From assembly GCF_020080835.1 (NCBI RefSeq), contig NC_058164.1, positions 15,950,471 through 16,014,470 on the forward strand: DNA of 64,000 nucleotides, given 5' to 3'. The DNA comes from Cotesia glomerata (lineage: Eukaryota > Arthropoda > Insecta > Hymenoptera > Braconidae). How positions within the stretch are numbered: position 1 is the stretch's first letter; every line of letters starts with the position of its first letter. A model generated the notes under the pieces. The model saw nothing but the letters and a program-made list of their open reading frames with translations, ran no database searches and was not told where the DNA came from. Below are positions 34,735 to 46,020 of this stretch, in pieces. Both the position numbers and the translations under genes were made by a program.

Positions 34735-35445
34735 TATTTCGAGCTCTCCGAGCTCAAAAATTAGCTGTACTAAGCTTTTGAGCTCTTCAAGCTCAAAAGT
34801 CTATTGGAAGTTATATATAAAACAGTATTTTTTGAATTTTCAAACCGCAATAACGTCTGAATGGATGAACCGATTTTCACGCACTTAGCAGCATTCCACG
34901 CAGTTTTTTGAATCCTATGATTAACTTTTGAACACAAACTGATCAGACCAAAAAATTTAGAGAAATTAAAAAAATTCACTTTTTCTGAATTTTTTCGACA
35001 ACGATAACTCACGAACCAATCAACCGATTTTCATGTTATTGGCAGCGATCGACGAAGTTTTTTAAGCTTTAATAATTATTTCATTTTATCAAAAACGATG
35101 CGAAAAGAAATAAAGTTATGTAAAAAAAAAAACACTTTTTTCGAAATTTTTCGTTTTTGATAACTCCCGAACAAATCAACCAATTTCGATGGAATTGGTG
35201 GCAATCGACGTGGTTTTTCAAGTTTAAGAGCAAATTAGTTTTTAGAATTGATCAGTGGAGCCGTTTAGAAGTTATTCCAAAAAAACCTTTTTTTAAATAT
35301 TTTATTTGTGAGATTTCTCAAAATCTAGCCAACCGAATCAATTCAAATTTCAACGAAATTGAACGGCAGTGATATTCTTTGGATCTCCACTTATCTCGAT
35401 TCGATCGGTTGAGCCATTCATAAGTTATAAGAGGTTTACATACTT
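34735..35445 (-). repeat. (TG)-core repeat family, partial copy
   Basis: Reverse-oriented relative of 45360-45716 and 49417-50113. It shares AGCTCTTCAAGCTCAAAA palindromic words, AACCGATTTTCA, and at its right end the complement of AACCTCTTATAACTT. It stops before the (TG)n tract. Non-coding. Confidence 0.6.
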
Positions 35446-35529
35446 CACACTCAATTAAAAAAGATCTTATCCATCTACCGTATCTTTTGATGCTTCTTTA
35501 TATGGTTTTTAAATTGTTAAAAAAATACC

Positions 35530-35960
35530 ATCATTGTTGTTTATGATAGTAGATGTGACATTTAGATAATGATCTAATGTCGAAGCTACGCATAGGTTAA
35601 TATTATTAAGTTTTGGGATAATTAAAAGTGGCTAAAATGCACCCTGTCGAGAGGATTTAATCCTATCAGGGATTTCAATTTCATAACCGTAATTTTTTTA
35701 TGAATATTAGATCTTTTAATTAAATAGATCGTTTGGACCCGATGTGCAGAAACTATTGCAAGTAAAACAACTAGTTTTTTTTGTTAATTGATATAAATTA
35801 AGATTATTAAGTAGGTTTAAATTTTCTAATTTTTCCATAACAGGATCTAAACTAAAATTCTATTATATTTAGGTCTAGCAGGTTGAATATTGTAAGCACC
35901 CTTCAGTAGTCTCGATATTAAAGGATTTTTTCCTATACTAGTGTACGTTGCGCGCGCAAG
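35530..35960 (-). pseudogene. Tyrosine recombinase fragment of a third DIRS-like copy
   Basis: Reads on the minus strand like 9010-9340 of copy 1, including the words around CGGGTCCAAACGA (SAHRVQT region) and CCTATGCGTAGCTTCGACAT. It extends further upstream than copy 1 (through AATATTCAACCTGCTAGACC). Several indels and stops; no catalytic 3' half. Confidence 0.65.
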
Positions 35961-36316
35961 CGTGCGTGTGAATGTCCCCAAAATCTTCCCGGAAAAAATC
36001 TCTCCAAAAAAAACGCTTCAAAATTTCGTTATGGCCTTTTATCATGGTTTTTGTGTATATTTACACGAAAAAGGCCAGCACAACTGTCAGGAATAATAAT
36101 ATTATAATTTAAAATTAGATTTTAGAGGGAAGATTTTGTCGGGGAGATTTTGTCGTGTCACTGAATTGTTCTACAAGGAGAAAGGAGAAGATTAGCATCT
36201 GGTTGGAAAATAATTGGTCTTGATTTTAATAATGATAGCCATAAAGGGTACCATGGCTGACCACTCCAATTTGAAACTACTAAAATCCCACAAGCCTGAC
36301 CTGTTAAGATTTTTAA
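35961..36316. other. Spacer, nothing recognised
   Basis: Mixed composition with a GCGCGCAAGCGTGCGTG patch; no open frame or known repeat seen. Confidence 0.35.
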
Positions 36317-36507
36317 CTTCCCGCTAAGGAAATCGAAGATTTTCGAAAAATCGAGAAGTTATTGGTTTTACCCCGTTTTGCAAAAATCGAGGTTTCAACA
36401 GATCTCGACGTTTTGAAGCCCTAAGAAGCTTCCCTGACTATTTTTACGATGATGTTCGTACGTCTGTATGTGTGTGTGTGTGTATGTGTGTGTGTGTATG
36501 TGTGTGT
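36317..36507 (+). repeat. (TG)-core repeat family, 5' part ending in a (TG)n tract
   Basis: Begins TTAACTTCCCGCTAAGG, continues with ATTGGTTTTACCCCGTTTTG and GTACGTCTGTATG, then a TG-rich tract (36465-36507). The LINE copies on the right sit in this tract; the 3' half of the same repeat resumes after 45358. Confidence 0.65.
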
Positions 36508-38442
36508 TTTCTTTTTTTTAAGGGGGGGGGGGGAAATCCTTTTTACGGATTCTAGGCATAGCTGTTTGGCCTGGATATGTGGCGACTCGACGCAGTGTCA
36601 TACTAAAACTCGACGCTAGCGCCCCTACCCATTAAACCCTAAACCCCTTTTACTCTTTCCCCTAATCCCTCATGGAAACCGCCGTCAGGCATTACTTCGT
36701 GAGGGGAGGATCTAGCTACTGCTCTTTCTTCTGGTGGCTAAGGTGTTATTCTTTCTTCCTTCTAATTGGCGTCATTCGCTCTTCTTCTTTCTATGGACCG
36801 CAGGTCTGAGAGGACTCCCGTGACAAACGTGTTTGTGGCGTTCCAGGCAGCCTCTGATGACAGCATTGCTTCTACTATTGTCTCTGGTTGGATTTTCCTC
36901 TTCAGGATATTCTCCAGCTCATCTCGCTGTGGATAAAAACGTGGGCACTCAAAGAAGTGCTCTGCATCTTCATTGACTCCTGGGCAGGACGGGCACTCTA
37001 GGAAATTATCATGCTTAAAGCGGTGAAGATACGCCCGGAAACAGCCGTGTCCTGATAACATCTGCGTAAGATAATAGTTGACCTCACCGTGACTCCGGTT
37101 TAGCCAAACGTTGATCCTTGATATGAGACGATGCGTCCACCTACCCTTCACTGTGGCATCCCACTGTAGTTGCCATCGACTTATGCTCTTCTGCCGTTCT
37201 TCTGTTCTAAGCTCCTCAGCGCTTAGTGTTGTTGACTTCTTTCGTTGGTAAAGGATCCGTCTTTCCTCAGCTAAGACTCTGAGAGGCAAAGTTCCGGAAA
37301 TGACACACACTGCTTCCATAGATATTGTGCGGAAGGCGCTTGCTACTCTTAAGGCACTCAGACGGTAGACTGGTCCAGCCTTTCTCCATGATTCTTGCTT
37401 CTCTAGTGCGTCCGCCCAGATAGATATTCCGTAAGTATGCATTGATGTGACTACAGATGATAGCAGTAGTCTTCTGCTCTGCTTTGGACCTCCAACGTTT
37501 GGCATCAGTCGTGCTAAGCTAGCTACCACTGCTGATGCTTTTGCACTCACGTGTTCGACTTGCTGCTTAAAGTTGAGTCGGGCATCAAGCATCACTCCCA
37601 GATATCGGATATATGGTTGTGATGTGATTTCTTGTTCTTCGACTTTCAGCTTTATGGTCTCTATCACTTTTCTGCTGGTAATAAGCACAGCCTCAGTCTT
37701 CTGTTTAGCCAGTTGTAGATTCATTGAGTCCATCCACCGGTTAACTTTCTCAAAGGTGATACCGAACATGTGGTTTATCTCATCTAGGTGTTTAGCAACG
37801 ATTACGACAGCTACATCATCTGCATATGCAACAAGCTTGACACTTCTTGGAAGAGTCAGTCTCACAAGGGGAGGATACGACCTTGAGGAAACGGGTTTGG
37901 ATAATCTTTGACGCAGTGATAGTACACCATGTGGGTATACTACCTCTGAAATACTAAAGTGCAATACTCAAAAATGGCTGAGAAAAACGCACTCAAAGTT
38001 TACTCAGCACTATAATATATTAATAGGTAAATAATTGATACATTAAATTATTCTTTAATAAAATATTTTTTTATTTTCAACTTCATTTCTATAAATTATC
38101 TACGGTGTATATCATGAGATATTTGTAATTCATGAATAATTCTTATAACTCTCATATTCATTATAAGTTTAACTGAAAAATATATACCTGCGCCAGACAA
38201 TAAGAAGGGTCGAATATGGTATGAGGGTACAATAATTCTTGTCCTCGAGTTATTGTAAACTGTACATCGATTCGAGCTCTGTTGGCCCACCGGAAGAATA
38301 GTCATGTTGTTGTCCTTGAACCTATGTTAGTCCCACCACTTTTTCAGAAGCTTGACTATAGCAGTTAGTTTCTGAATTTCGACACGAACAGACGTATTTG
38401 TGCAGTGAAATTTACTTTAAAAATTATTTTATAATTTATAAA

Positions 38443-40419
38443 ATGTCATCAAGCGAAGCCAGTTCTTCTCATGGAGATGAAAACACTCCTGATACATCCT
38501 TACATAGTGATTTATCGAAGCAACGGCTAAAAGATGGAGTAGTGTATTATGAAGGTTTACTTCTTGAAAGTGATTTAATTGCAAAAACATCTTCTGACAC
38601 TCTATCTGAAGATGCTATGTTGATTGGTAGAGAATTATATGATAATACGTTAGATATGTTAAATAAAAAGAAGTTCGTAAGCGATCAAGAATTGATTCAT
38701 GCTCAAGAAGAATGCTCAGACGGAAATTTTGAAGCAGTAGAAGATAATTCAGTTGATGACTATGTTCCAGATGAAAAAAAAAAACAAAAAATGATGGATT
38801 ATATTCCTCTGGAATATAAAATTAAAGTTTTAAACATAGCAAAAGCTCACCCTTCATGGAAACTAGAGACATTACAAAAAAATGGATATAGTCATTTGAA
38901 GAGAATGGATCATTTGAAAGTATGGGAAAAAGATGTTGAACATGGTGGAACTAAATTTGATAAATATCATGTGATTGATTCTTGGACGTATGACCGCTTC
39001 GTCGAGGCAAGACAAAATTATCAACAAGTGACTACACGAAATTTGCAGCAATGGGCTTTAGCTGCAGCCAGCCAGTTTCTTAATCTTCAATTTACAGCGT
39101 CCGACCCATGGGTAAAAAAATTTAAACAAAGACACAACATTCGTCAACGCAAAATTACAAAATTTGTAACAGACAAAGAAGTTCACACCATGCCAGAAAT
39201 TATCGCCTCTGCAGAAATGTTTCGCATTCAAACAAAACAATTGATATCTAACTTCGATAGTGACTTCGTTATTAATACAGATCAAACAGGTATATAAATT
39301 TTCTAACGGTAAACTAATTATTTTTATTCCATTATTAAATTTAATCGAAGTTAATCATTAGATTTTTTAAAATTCATATTTTCAGGATGTCAATACCAAT
39401 CAATGTTTAATAGGACACTGACGGAAAAAGGAAGCAAAACAGTGTTTGCAAAAGTACAAGACATGACCAAGGCGTCACACTCATATACTGCACAATATAG
39501 CATAACATTATCTGGAAAATTACTACCACATGTTTTTATTTGTTTGCAAGAGCCTACAGGTGATTTTGGGCCAAGAATAAAGAAAAACGTAGAAGAATAT
39601 TTAAAAAAATACAAAAATGTTATTGTCACATCATCAAAATCAGGAAAACTGACAACTACTCTCTATAAAAATTTTCTAGAGAAATGTTTAATGCCATATG
39701 TTCAAAAAAATAAATTTCTTTTAATTATTGACTCGTGGACAGGACAAGTGAAGCCAGAATTATATGATGAAATATTTCAGGATGATAAAAAAATGCCTAC
39801 ATGCACATTTAAAGTTATACCTCCAAAATGTACTCCGTTAGTTCAACCATATGATGTCTATTTCTATAGACAAGTGAAAAATTTTATCAAACGATTGTAA
39901 AGTACCGCTGAACTTCTAGACAAGAATTATGAAATTCATTCCCGAGAGGATTGCATAAAAATTCATTCGATTATTCATCACCAATTGTCAGTGCCAATAT
40001 TTCGAGACATGATGGAATATGCCTGGTTCGCCAGCGGGCTTTGTGACACAAGAAATTTTTTTACTAATGTCAATGATGGGTGTTTCTCATTAGACCGTTT
40101 AAAAATACCGTGTCATTGTAAAAAAGCAGCATTTATTTGTTGTTCTTGGTGTAGAAAAACTTTTTGTTTTGAATATTTGTTCAAATCTCCCTCTCTACTT
40201 CCCAGCCATTACCGACTAAAACCACTAGAGGCTTCTCTACCTCTCCACTTGGAGGCAGGTCAGGCGCCTGCAGAGCACCAGGGGTCCTCTGGCCGAGAAT
40301 TGGAGCGCTCTCTCTCGCTCTCTTCTCGTGTTCGTTGTCGGATTGAATGCATTTCAACCGTGTTTTTTCGCATCCATCTTTTTAATACTATAAAATCGCC
40401 GTTTTGCTTACAATTATAA
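38443..40419 (+). pseudogene. DDE_1-like transposase with CENP-B-type DNA-binding region; one nonsense codon
   Basis: Exon 1 38443-39289, exon 2 from 39386; the 96-bp intron has GT-AG borders and joins in phase. The N-terminus is acidic and serine-rich. A helix-turn-helix region (YIPLEYKIKVLNIAKAHP; TRNLQQWALAAA; DPWVKKFKQRHNIRQRK) resembles CENP-B/Tigger binding domains. Likely catalytic acids: INTDQTG, LLIIDSWTGQ and QPYDVYFYRQ (a DDD pattern). A TAA at 39898-39900 interrupts, but the same frame continues through MEYAWFASGL and a Cys-rich end (HCKKAAFICCSWCRKTFCFEY, near 40120-40180). After 40190 the frame runs into GC-richer, probably non-coding DNA. Close to intact; the stop could be one point mutation. 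Confidence 0.75.
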
Positions 40420-40885
40420 CTTTCTTTTGCTTAATCTGATTGCTTTTAATTAATTTAGTGTGTTTCAGATAAATTAACATTTTCGTGCAGTAATTGCCGC
40501 TTTTTACAGTGTCGGCGGTTTTTTCCTTAACCACGTGCTAACCTGCTTCGCTTTGATAACCACGCTGTGTTTTGCTTATCTGCCTTTATTTAAACAATCC
40601 GCTATTAAATTAGTGAAATATTTAGTGTACTTTTGTTAATAAATATATAGTGTTATTTTTGTTAATAATTTTTGTATTTTTATTGAAATTGAACAAACAG
40701 AAACGAACCAAAGTCCCAGTATCTTTTATCTTATAAGATTTGAAGTATTAAACAATATTTTTATCATAAGTATCACTCAGGATCATGTAATAATATCTCA
40801 TAATACGTAATTATAAAATATTGCTTTAATTAATTAAAAAAATGTATAATTTTCCATTTAATTTTCGACTTATTATTTGTTTGTA
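40190..40885. other. 3' region of the DDE element, no gene
   Basis: A GC-richer patch (40190-40400) with CTCTCTCTCGCTCTCTTCTC, then AT-rich DNA up to the right terminal repeat. It could include the 3' UTR or a small inserted fragment; I see no structure that decides. Confidence 0.35.
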
Positions 40886-43028
40886 CCACCGCAGATAATT
40901 TATAGAAATGAAGTTTAAAATTGAAAAATTTTTTATTAAAGAATAATTTAATGTATCAATTATTTACCTATTAATATATTATAGTGCTGGGTAAACTTTG
41001 AGTGCGTTTTTCTCAGCCATTTTTGAGTATTGCACTTTAGTATTTCAGAGGTAGTATACCCACATAGTGTACTACCACTACGTCAAAGATTATCAAAATC
41101 GGTTTCCCCAAGGTCGTATCCTCCCCTTGTCAGCAGGCCATCATACATGACATTCCACAGAAGTGGACCCAGAACGGAACCCTGGGGTACACCTTCAGTA
41201 ATATCATACTCTTTTGGACCATTCTTCGTGTCATATCTCAGGATTCTGTCCGTGAAGTAGCTAGCCACTATCCTACGTAGATATCCTGGTACGTTTTTCT
41301 CTTCCAGGGCTTGCATAATGCAGTCCCAGTTGGCGAAGTTAAAGGCATTTTTGATGTCCAAAGTGGCCACCAGGCAGTACTTCTTCGCTCCACCCTTCCA
41401 TCTGATCCCTTCGATTGCCTCCTTGGCCGTTGCAACAACCAGATTGATTGCGTCCAGGGTTGATCGTCCTTTCCGAAAACCATACTGGTTGTCTGCCAGG
41501 AGTGGATCGACAACTGCTTCTATTCTTTGGTGGATTATACGCTCAAATATCTTACCTGCCGTGTCTAACATACAAAGTGGTCGATAAGATGACGGTTCTT
41601 CTGGTGGCTTTTTCCCTTTTGGAAGTAGTACTAGTCGTTGCTGCTTCCACTTCCGAGGGAAAATCCCTTTCTTGAGGCAAGTGTCGTAGACGTCCAGGAA
41701 CAATGATGGCACTACTTTTATAGTAGTTGTTTTTAAAGCAATATTGGGGACCCCGTCCAATCCCGGCGCTTTATTGTTCCCTACACGATTACAAGCCTCC
41801 ATCAGTTCTTCCTCCGTGACAGATGGAATGTCATCCATTTCATTCTGCGCTAGTAGGTAGTTAAACTCGCTTTGTTTGGGGAACAACGCGTTTACGATCT
41901 TCTGTAGGAGTTGAGGACACGTGGGTGATGGCATTAGCTGGTTCTTAAGATGGGTCATGACCACCTTATACGGCCTACCCCACAGATCTCTGTCCACCTC
42001 GTTGATGAGCTCCTTCCAGCATTTTCTTTTTCTATCTTTGATGGCTTTGTTCAGGGATCGACGGGCTTTTTTGTACTCTGCGACCAGCTCCGTAGAGTTA
42101 GGCCGTCGGTAGCCACGCTGAGATATTCTTCTCTTCTGATGACACTCTTTACGAAGGGCGCTGATCTGGTCGTATCACCAGTGAACGGAAGATCTTGTGT
42201 TCATGCCACGTTTACGAGACATACTGGCGTCACAAGCCTGGGTCACTCTTTTCATCAGGTCCTTGGTCTTCTCTTCTGCGCAGCCCACGATAATCTGGTC
42301 ACTATTGAGAGCTACTAACAATGCACTTGGGTCAAGAGTTTTTACCTTTCAACCAATGGTGTTTAGTTGCTTTTCAGGTCTTCTCGGGCTCTGGACGTTT
42401 GATATTTCCCAGATCATCGCGTTGTGGTCGCTGGCTGTGTAGATATCCATCACCTTCCAGTTGATATTACCTCTGGTGAGGCTGCTACTGACGAAAGTGA
42501 GATCTACAATAGAACTTGCGTCTCCTTTGGTGTAGGTTGGTGTATCACCACTGTTGAACAGTACTACATCTAATGTAGAAAAGGCTTCTAGTAGTTCCTT
42601 TCCTCGCGCGTTTGTATGCTTGCTGCCCCAGTCTACTGCCCAGGCGCTGAAGTCCCCGGCTATTGCCACTGGGTGGTAATGCTTCGCGTCCTCGGTAAGT
42701 CGATCCAGAAATGCGGTGAATTCGACAGTAGAGAGGCTAGGTGGTGCGTAACAGCTATAGAAGCGGATGCCCTCTACTGATATTGCTACAAAGCCGGCAT
42801 TGCTGTTGTCAACTGCATTTTGGAAAGGGAGCTTGCCACATAACCAGATGACAGTTTTGGATGTGCTGTCAGATTCCCAGGGTTGGGTACTCAGGTGTTT
42901 ATATGGCTCTGCTATCAGTACCAAGTCAAGCTCTAGTTCTCGCACGGATTGCATGAGCAGGTCATGCGCTGCCTCACAATGGTTGAGATTGAGCTGCAGT
43001 ATCATCATGTTTGTTTGTTCGTCAACTT

Positions 43029-43793
43029 CTAGAGTGCCTCCTGAAATAACGGGCACTTATAAGTACCGGCATGGTGGGCAACATTCTCTGCACTTTCAAT
43101 CTCAGCACATAATGCACATTTGGCTGGATTTTTACAATCAGCAATCTTGTGCCCTTCTTGTCCGCACCTGATGCAAAGCTTCGACCGGTCCACCTTGCTT
43201 CTGCACTGGGATTCATGATGTCCGAAATGCCAGCATTTAAAGCATTGAATAGGTCTCTTCGTTGCCCTTATTCGGCAATTAATCCAACCAATCCGGATTT
43301 TGCTACTTCCATCCAGTAGTTTCTGTGCTGTTGCTGCTGGTAGAATTACTGTGGCAATTTGAGTACCTCTATAGACCTTACAGATCTTGATTGCCTCTAG
43401 TGGTATCTCACAGCCATCTCCAGCTTCCTTTTGTAGGGCACCCTGGATGTCGTCCTTCGTTGTGTCATCATCGACGTCTCGGATCTCAATTACCTCCTTT
43501 GGTCCTTTGCAGGTTCCTCTTGCGTCTTCTATCAGTATGTCTGCAATGGTCTTTCTCAATGTTTGGCCTTTGTCGGTGTTCTTCCTCGAAAAAGTTATCA
43601 GCATATCTCCAGCATTGGTCTTATGGATCTTCTCTACCGTACTGCGGACCTGATCATCAGGGATGTCTTGTTTTAATCGGCGCAGGATCTCGGCGTACTT
43701 TGCTTTCTCTGTCAGCCGGATGATGAGGACATCCGTTCTGATCCATTTCCGCGGTTTCTTTCGCTTGGGTTCAGATCGGGGCTCCTTTGTCAT
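43029..43793 (-). CDS. LINE ORF1: gag-like RNA-binding protein with zinc knuckles
   Basis: Binds element RNA in R1-clade LINEs. It ends with two to three CCHC zinc knuckles: CFKCWHFGHHESQC, CIRCGQEGHKIADC and CALCAEIESAENVAHHAGTYKC. The preceding region (KIRIGWINCRIR, ATVILPAATAQKLL) is the usual gag RRM-like part. The ATG at 43793 is probably internal, because the frame stays open upstream with a Lys/Glu-rich segment to about 43960; the true start is unclear. No stop within the given frame. It overlaps ORF2 by about 28 bp in another frame. Confidence 0.8.
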   Translation of the reverse strand: MTKEPRSEPKRKKPRKWIRTDVLIIRLTEKAKYAEILRRLKQDIPDDQVRSTVEKIHKTNAGDMLITFSRKNTDKGQTLRKTIADILIEDARGTCKGPKEVIEIRDVDDDTTKDDIQGALQKEAGDGCEIPLEAIKICKVYRGTQIATVILPAATAQKLLDGSSKIRIGWINCRIRATKRPIQCFKCWHFGHHESQCRSKVDRSKLCIRCGQEGHKIADCKNPAKCALCAEIESAENVAHHAGTYKCPLFQEAL

Positions 43794-44356
43794 CTGTTTT
43801 GCGAGAACCTCTTTCTTCTTTCGCTTTAGCTCTTTCTTGGACTGAACTTTCTGCCAAACCGACGCTTTTTCCTGTTCGTCGCTCCTTGCGGAGGGCTTTT
43901 CTTCAAATCCTTTTTCTTCACGACTTGGCTGATTGACATTTAGCCAATCCCGGAATACACGGACGGACTAGACTCGCTCGGAGCGGTGAAGATTCCGATC
44001 TCTAGCACTCACTGCGTACTCCCTGATCAAGGCCCGAGGTGGCTGGCTCCTGATCTACTGCTGTAACTTACACCTCGGCAGCGCAAGCTCACATCAGCCG
44101 TGGCCTGCGTCGTCGGAAACTACGACACAGGTTCCGGACACTCCCAGTGGGTTACAACAGAGAACGATCTTCTTCTTGCTAGGTCAGTTAGTGTGACCAA
44201 CCCATTAAGGGGAGTTTTGTCCACGGGAGCGTATTTTATTTAGCTCCTACGCTCTGTACCTTGTCAACTAAGAGACTCCGTGTCATCCAAGGACAGCGAG
44301 CGTTCTCCCATCCGCTCGGGGAGACGCGCCCGGTAGCAGTATCTCTTCTGCCCTGA

Positions 44357-44380
44357 GTGTGTGTGTGTGTGTGTGTGTGT
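44357..44380. repeat. (TG)n tract between two LINE copies
   Basis: Pure GT repeat of about 24 bp, bordered on the left by the 5' end of LINE copy 1 and on the right by the T-run at the 3' end of LINE copy 2. Confidence 0.9.
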
Positions 44381-45317
44381 TTTTTTTTTTTTCTTTTTTG
44401 TAGGGGGGGGAATCCTTTTTACGGATTCTAGGCATAGCTGTTTGGCCTGGATATGTGGCGACTCGACGCAGCGTCATACTAATTCGACACTAACGCCCCT
44501 ACCCACTAAACCCTAAACCCCTTTTCCTTCTTTCCTCTAATCCCTCATGGAAACCGCCGTCAGGCATTACTTCGTGAAGGGAGGATCTAGCTACTGCTCT
44601 TCCTTCTGGTGGCTAAGGTGTTAACTATCTTCCTTCTATCTTCTGCTATTTGCTCTTTTTCTTTCGGTGGAACGCAAGTCTTTAAGGACTTCTGTTGCAA
44701 ACGTGTTGGTAGCGTTCCAGGCAGCTTCTGATGACAACATTGCTTCTACTAGTGAATCTGGTTGCATTCTCTGGTTCAGGATCCTCTCCAGTTCTTCACG
44801 CTGTGGATCGAAACGAGGACATACAAAGAAGACGTGCTCCGCGTCTTCAGCAGCTCCTGGGCAGGACGGGCACTCCGAAGAGTCATCGTGCTTAAAGCGG
44901 TGTAGATACTCTCGAAAACACCCATGTCCCGACAACATCTGCGTAAGATAGTAATTGACCTCACCGTGATTCCGGTTAAGCCAAATGTCGACCCGAGGTA
45001 TGAGACGGTGCGTCCACCTACCCTTCTCTGCAGCATCCCATTGTAGTTGCCATCGGCCTATGCTCTTTTGCCGTTCTTCAATTCTAAGTTCTTCCGGGCT
45101 CAGTGCAGTTGACCTTTTTCGTTGGTAAAGGGCCCGTCTTTCCTCTGCTAGAACTCTAAGAGGTAGGGTTCCAGCAATGACGCACACTGCTTCTTCTGAT
45201 AGAGTGCGGAAGGCACTAGCTACTCGTAGGGCACTCTGTCGGTATATTGGTCCAGCTTTTCTCCATGATTCTTGGGTTTCCAGTGCATCAGCCCAAATGG
45301 ATATTCCGTAAGTGAGC

Positions 45318-45320
<3 letters not shown>
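44381..45320 (-). mobile_element. R1-clade LINE, copy 2, 5'-truncated
   Basis: 3' part of the same LINE family as copy 1: the 3' UTR matches 36520-36760 (GGATTCTAGGCATAGCTGTT), and the open frame 44636-45322 matches the C-terminal part of ORF2 (YGISIWADALE ... HRFKHDDSSECPSCPG ... SSEAAWNATNTF). It is truncated at TYG, exactly at a (TG)n tract (45321-45358). The remaining frame is open to its stop. Confidence 0.88.

Positions 45321-45358
<38 letters not shown>
45321..45358. repeat. (TG)n microsatellite
   Basis: About 38 bp of pure TG, the right-hand remainder of the tract that received both LINE copies. Confidence 0.9.
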
Positions 45359-45361
<3 letters not shown>

Positions 45362-46020
45362 CCTCTTATAACTTCTGAACGGCTTGACCGATTTGATCGC
45401 AGTTGGTGTCATTCGAAAGGTCTGCGCCAAACTTAGATTTCCTGTAAGTTGGAACCGATTCGAACCAGTAGATTTCAAGAAATTTAACAAAAAGTGAAAA
45501 AAAAAAGTTGTTTTTTTTTTTATTTTTTTTAAATATCTCCGAATTAGCTGAACCGATCGACCTCAAAAACTAATCAGCTCTTAACCTTGAAAACCCGCAT
45601 CGATCGCCATCTAGAACGTCAGAATCGGTTAATGCGTTCGTGAAATATCGTTGTCGAAAAAAATCGAAAAAAGTGTTTTTATGTAATAACCCCGAAATTT
45701 TTCATCAGATCAATTTTTAACGTCCCGTTAAGAAAATTGAAAATTTTCAAAAATCGGGAAGTTATTGGTTTAACCCCGTTTTTCGAAAATCGAGTTTTCA
45801 TCGGATCTCGACGTTTCGAGGTCCTAGAAAGCTTTCCTGACTATTTTCACGATGGTGTCCGTACGTCTGTATATATATGTGTGTGTATGTGTGTATGTGT
45901 GTATGTAATCCTCTCGTAACTTTTGAACGGCTTGACCGATTTCATCGCGGTTGGTGTCATTCGAAAGGGCTTCGCCAAACTTAGATTTCCTGTAAGTAAG
46001 AACCGATTTGGACCAATAGA
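45359..46020 (+). repeat. (TG)-core repeat family: 3' half, then a second partial copy
   Basis: 45359-45716 carries AACCTCTTATAACTTCTGAA, GACCGATTTGATCGCAGTTG and downstream modules, completing the copy that began at 36317. At 45717 a new copy starts (TAACGTCCCGTTAAG), runs through its own TATATATGTGTGTGTATG tract (45870-45905), and stops near 46020, where gag-like sequence begins. Confidence 0.65.

Larger units (their letters stand above)
37865..41129 (+). mobile_element. CENP-B/DDE-type DNA transposon inserted in the LINE, TCA duplication
   Basis: Terminal inverted repeats of ~245 bp begin CAAGGGGAGGATACGACCTT and differ at only about a dozen positions. TCA is duplicated on each side (37862-37864, 41130-41132); joining the flanks restores the LINE reading frame between the GLL and RLTLPRS residues of the reverse transcriptase. 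Encodes an HTH plus DDE-type protein on the plus strand. Pogo/Tigger-like elements would give a TA duplication, so the superfamily is not settled. Confidence 0.82.
36762..43056 (-). pseudogene. LINE ORF2: endonuclease-reverse transcriptase, broken
   Basis: Starts near 43056, overlapping the end of ORF1. APE-type endonuclease: LQLNLNHCEAAHDLL, LIAEPY, AGDFSAWAVDWGS, SIVDLTF, TASDHNA (42349-43010). In-frame TGA codons at 42349-42351 and 42175-42177, each consistent with a Trp codon change, break it. Reverse transcriptase follows: LVLLPKGKKP, SSYRPLCMLDTAGK, DIKNAFN, TEGVPQGSVLGPLLWN, and YADD at about 37830, now on the far side of the inserted transposon. The C-terminal region has HRFKHD, CPSCPG and the CCHC-like CPxCxxxxxxxxH spacing, ending at 36762. 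The reading frame is otherwise continuous. Confidence 0.88.
36508..44355 (-). mobile_element. R1-clade non-LTR retrotransposon, copy 1, inserted in (TG)n
   Basis: Near full-length LINE: 5' UTR (43794-44355), gag ORF with zinc knuckles, then APE endonuclease, reverse transcriptase and C-terminal Cys/His region, and a 3' UTR ending in a C-run and A-run on the minus strand. Both ends abut TG microsatellite (36465-36507; 44357-44380). Split by a DDE transposon at 37865-41129. ORF2 also carries nonsense codons. R1-clade families with microsatellite targets (Waldo, Mino) are known, which fits the placement. Confidence 0.85.
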
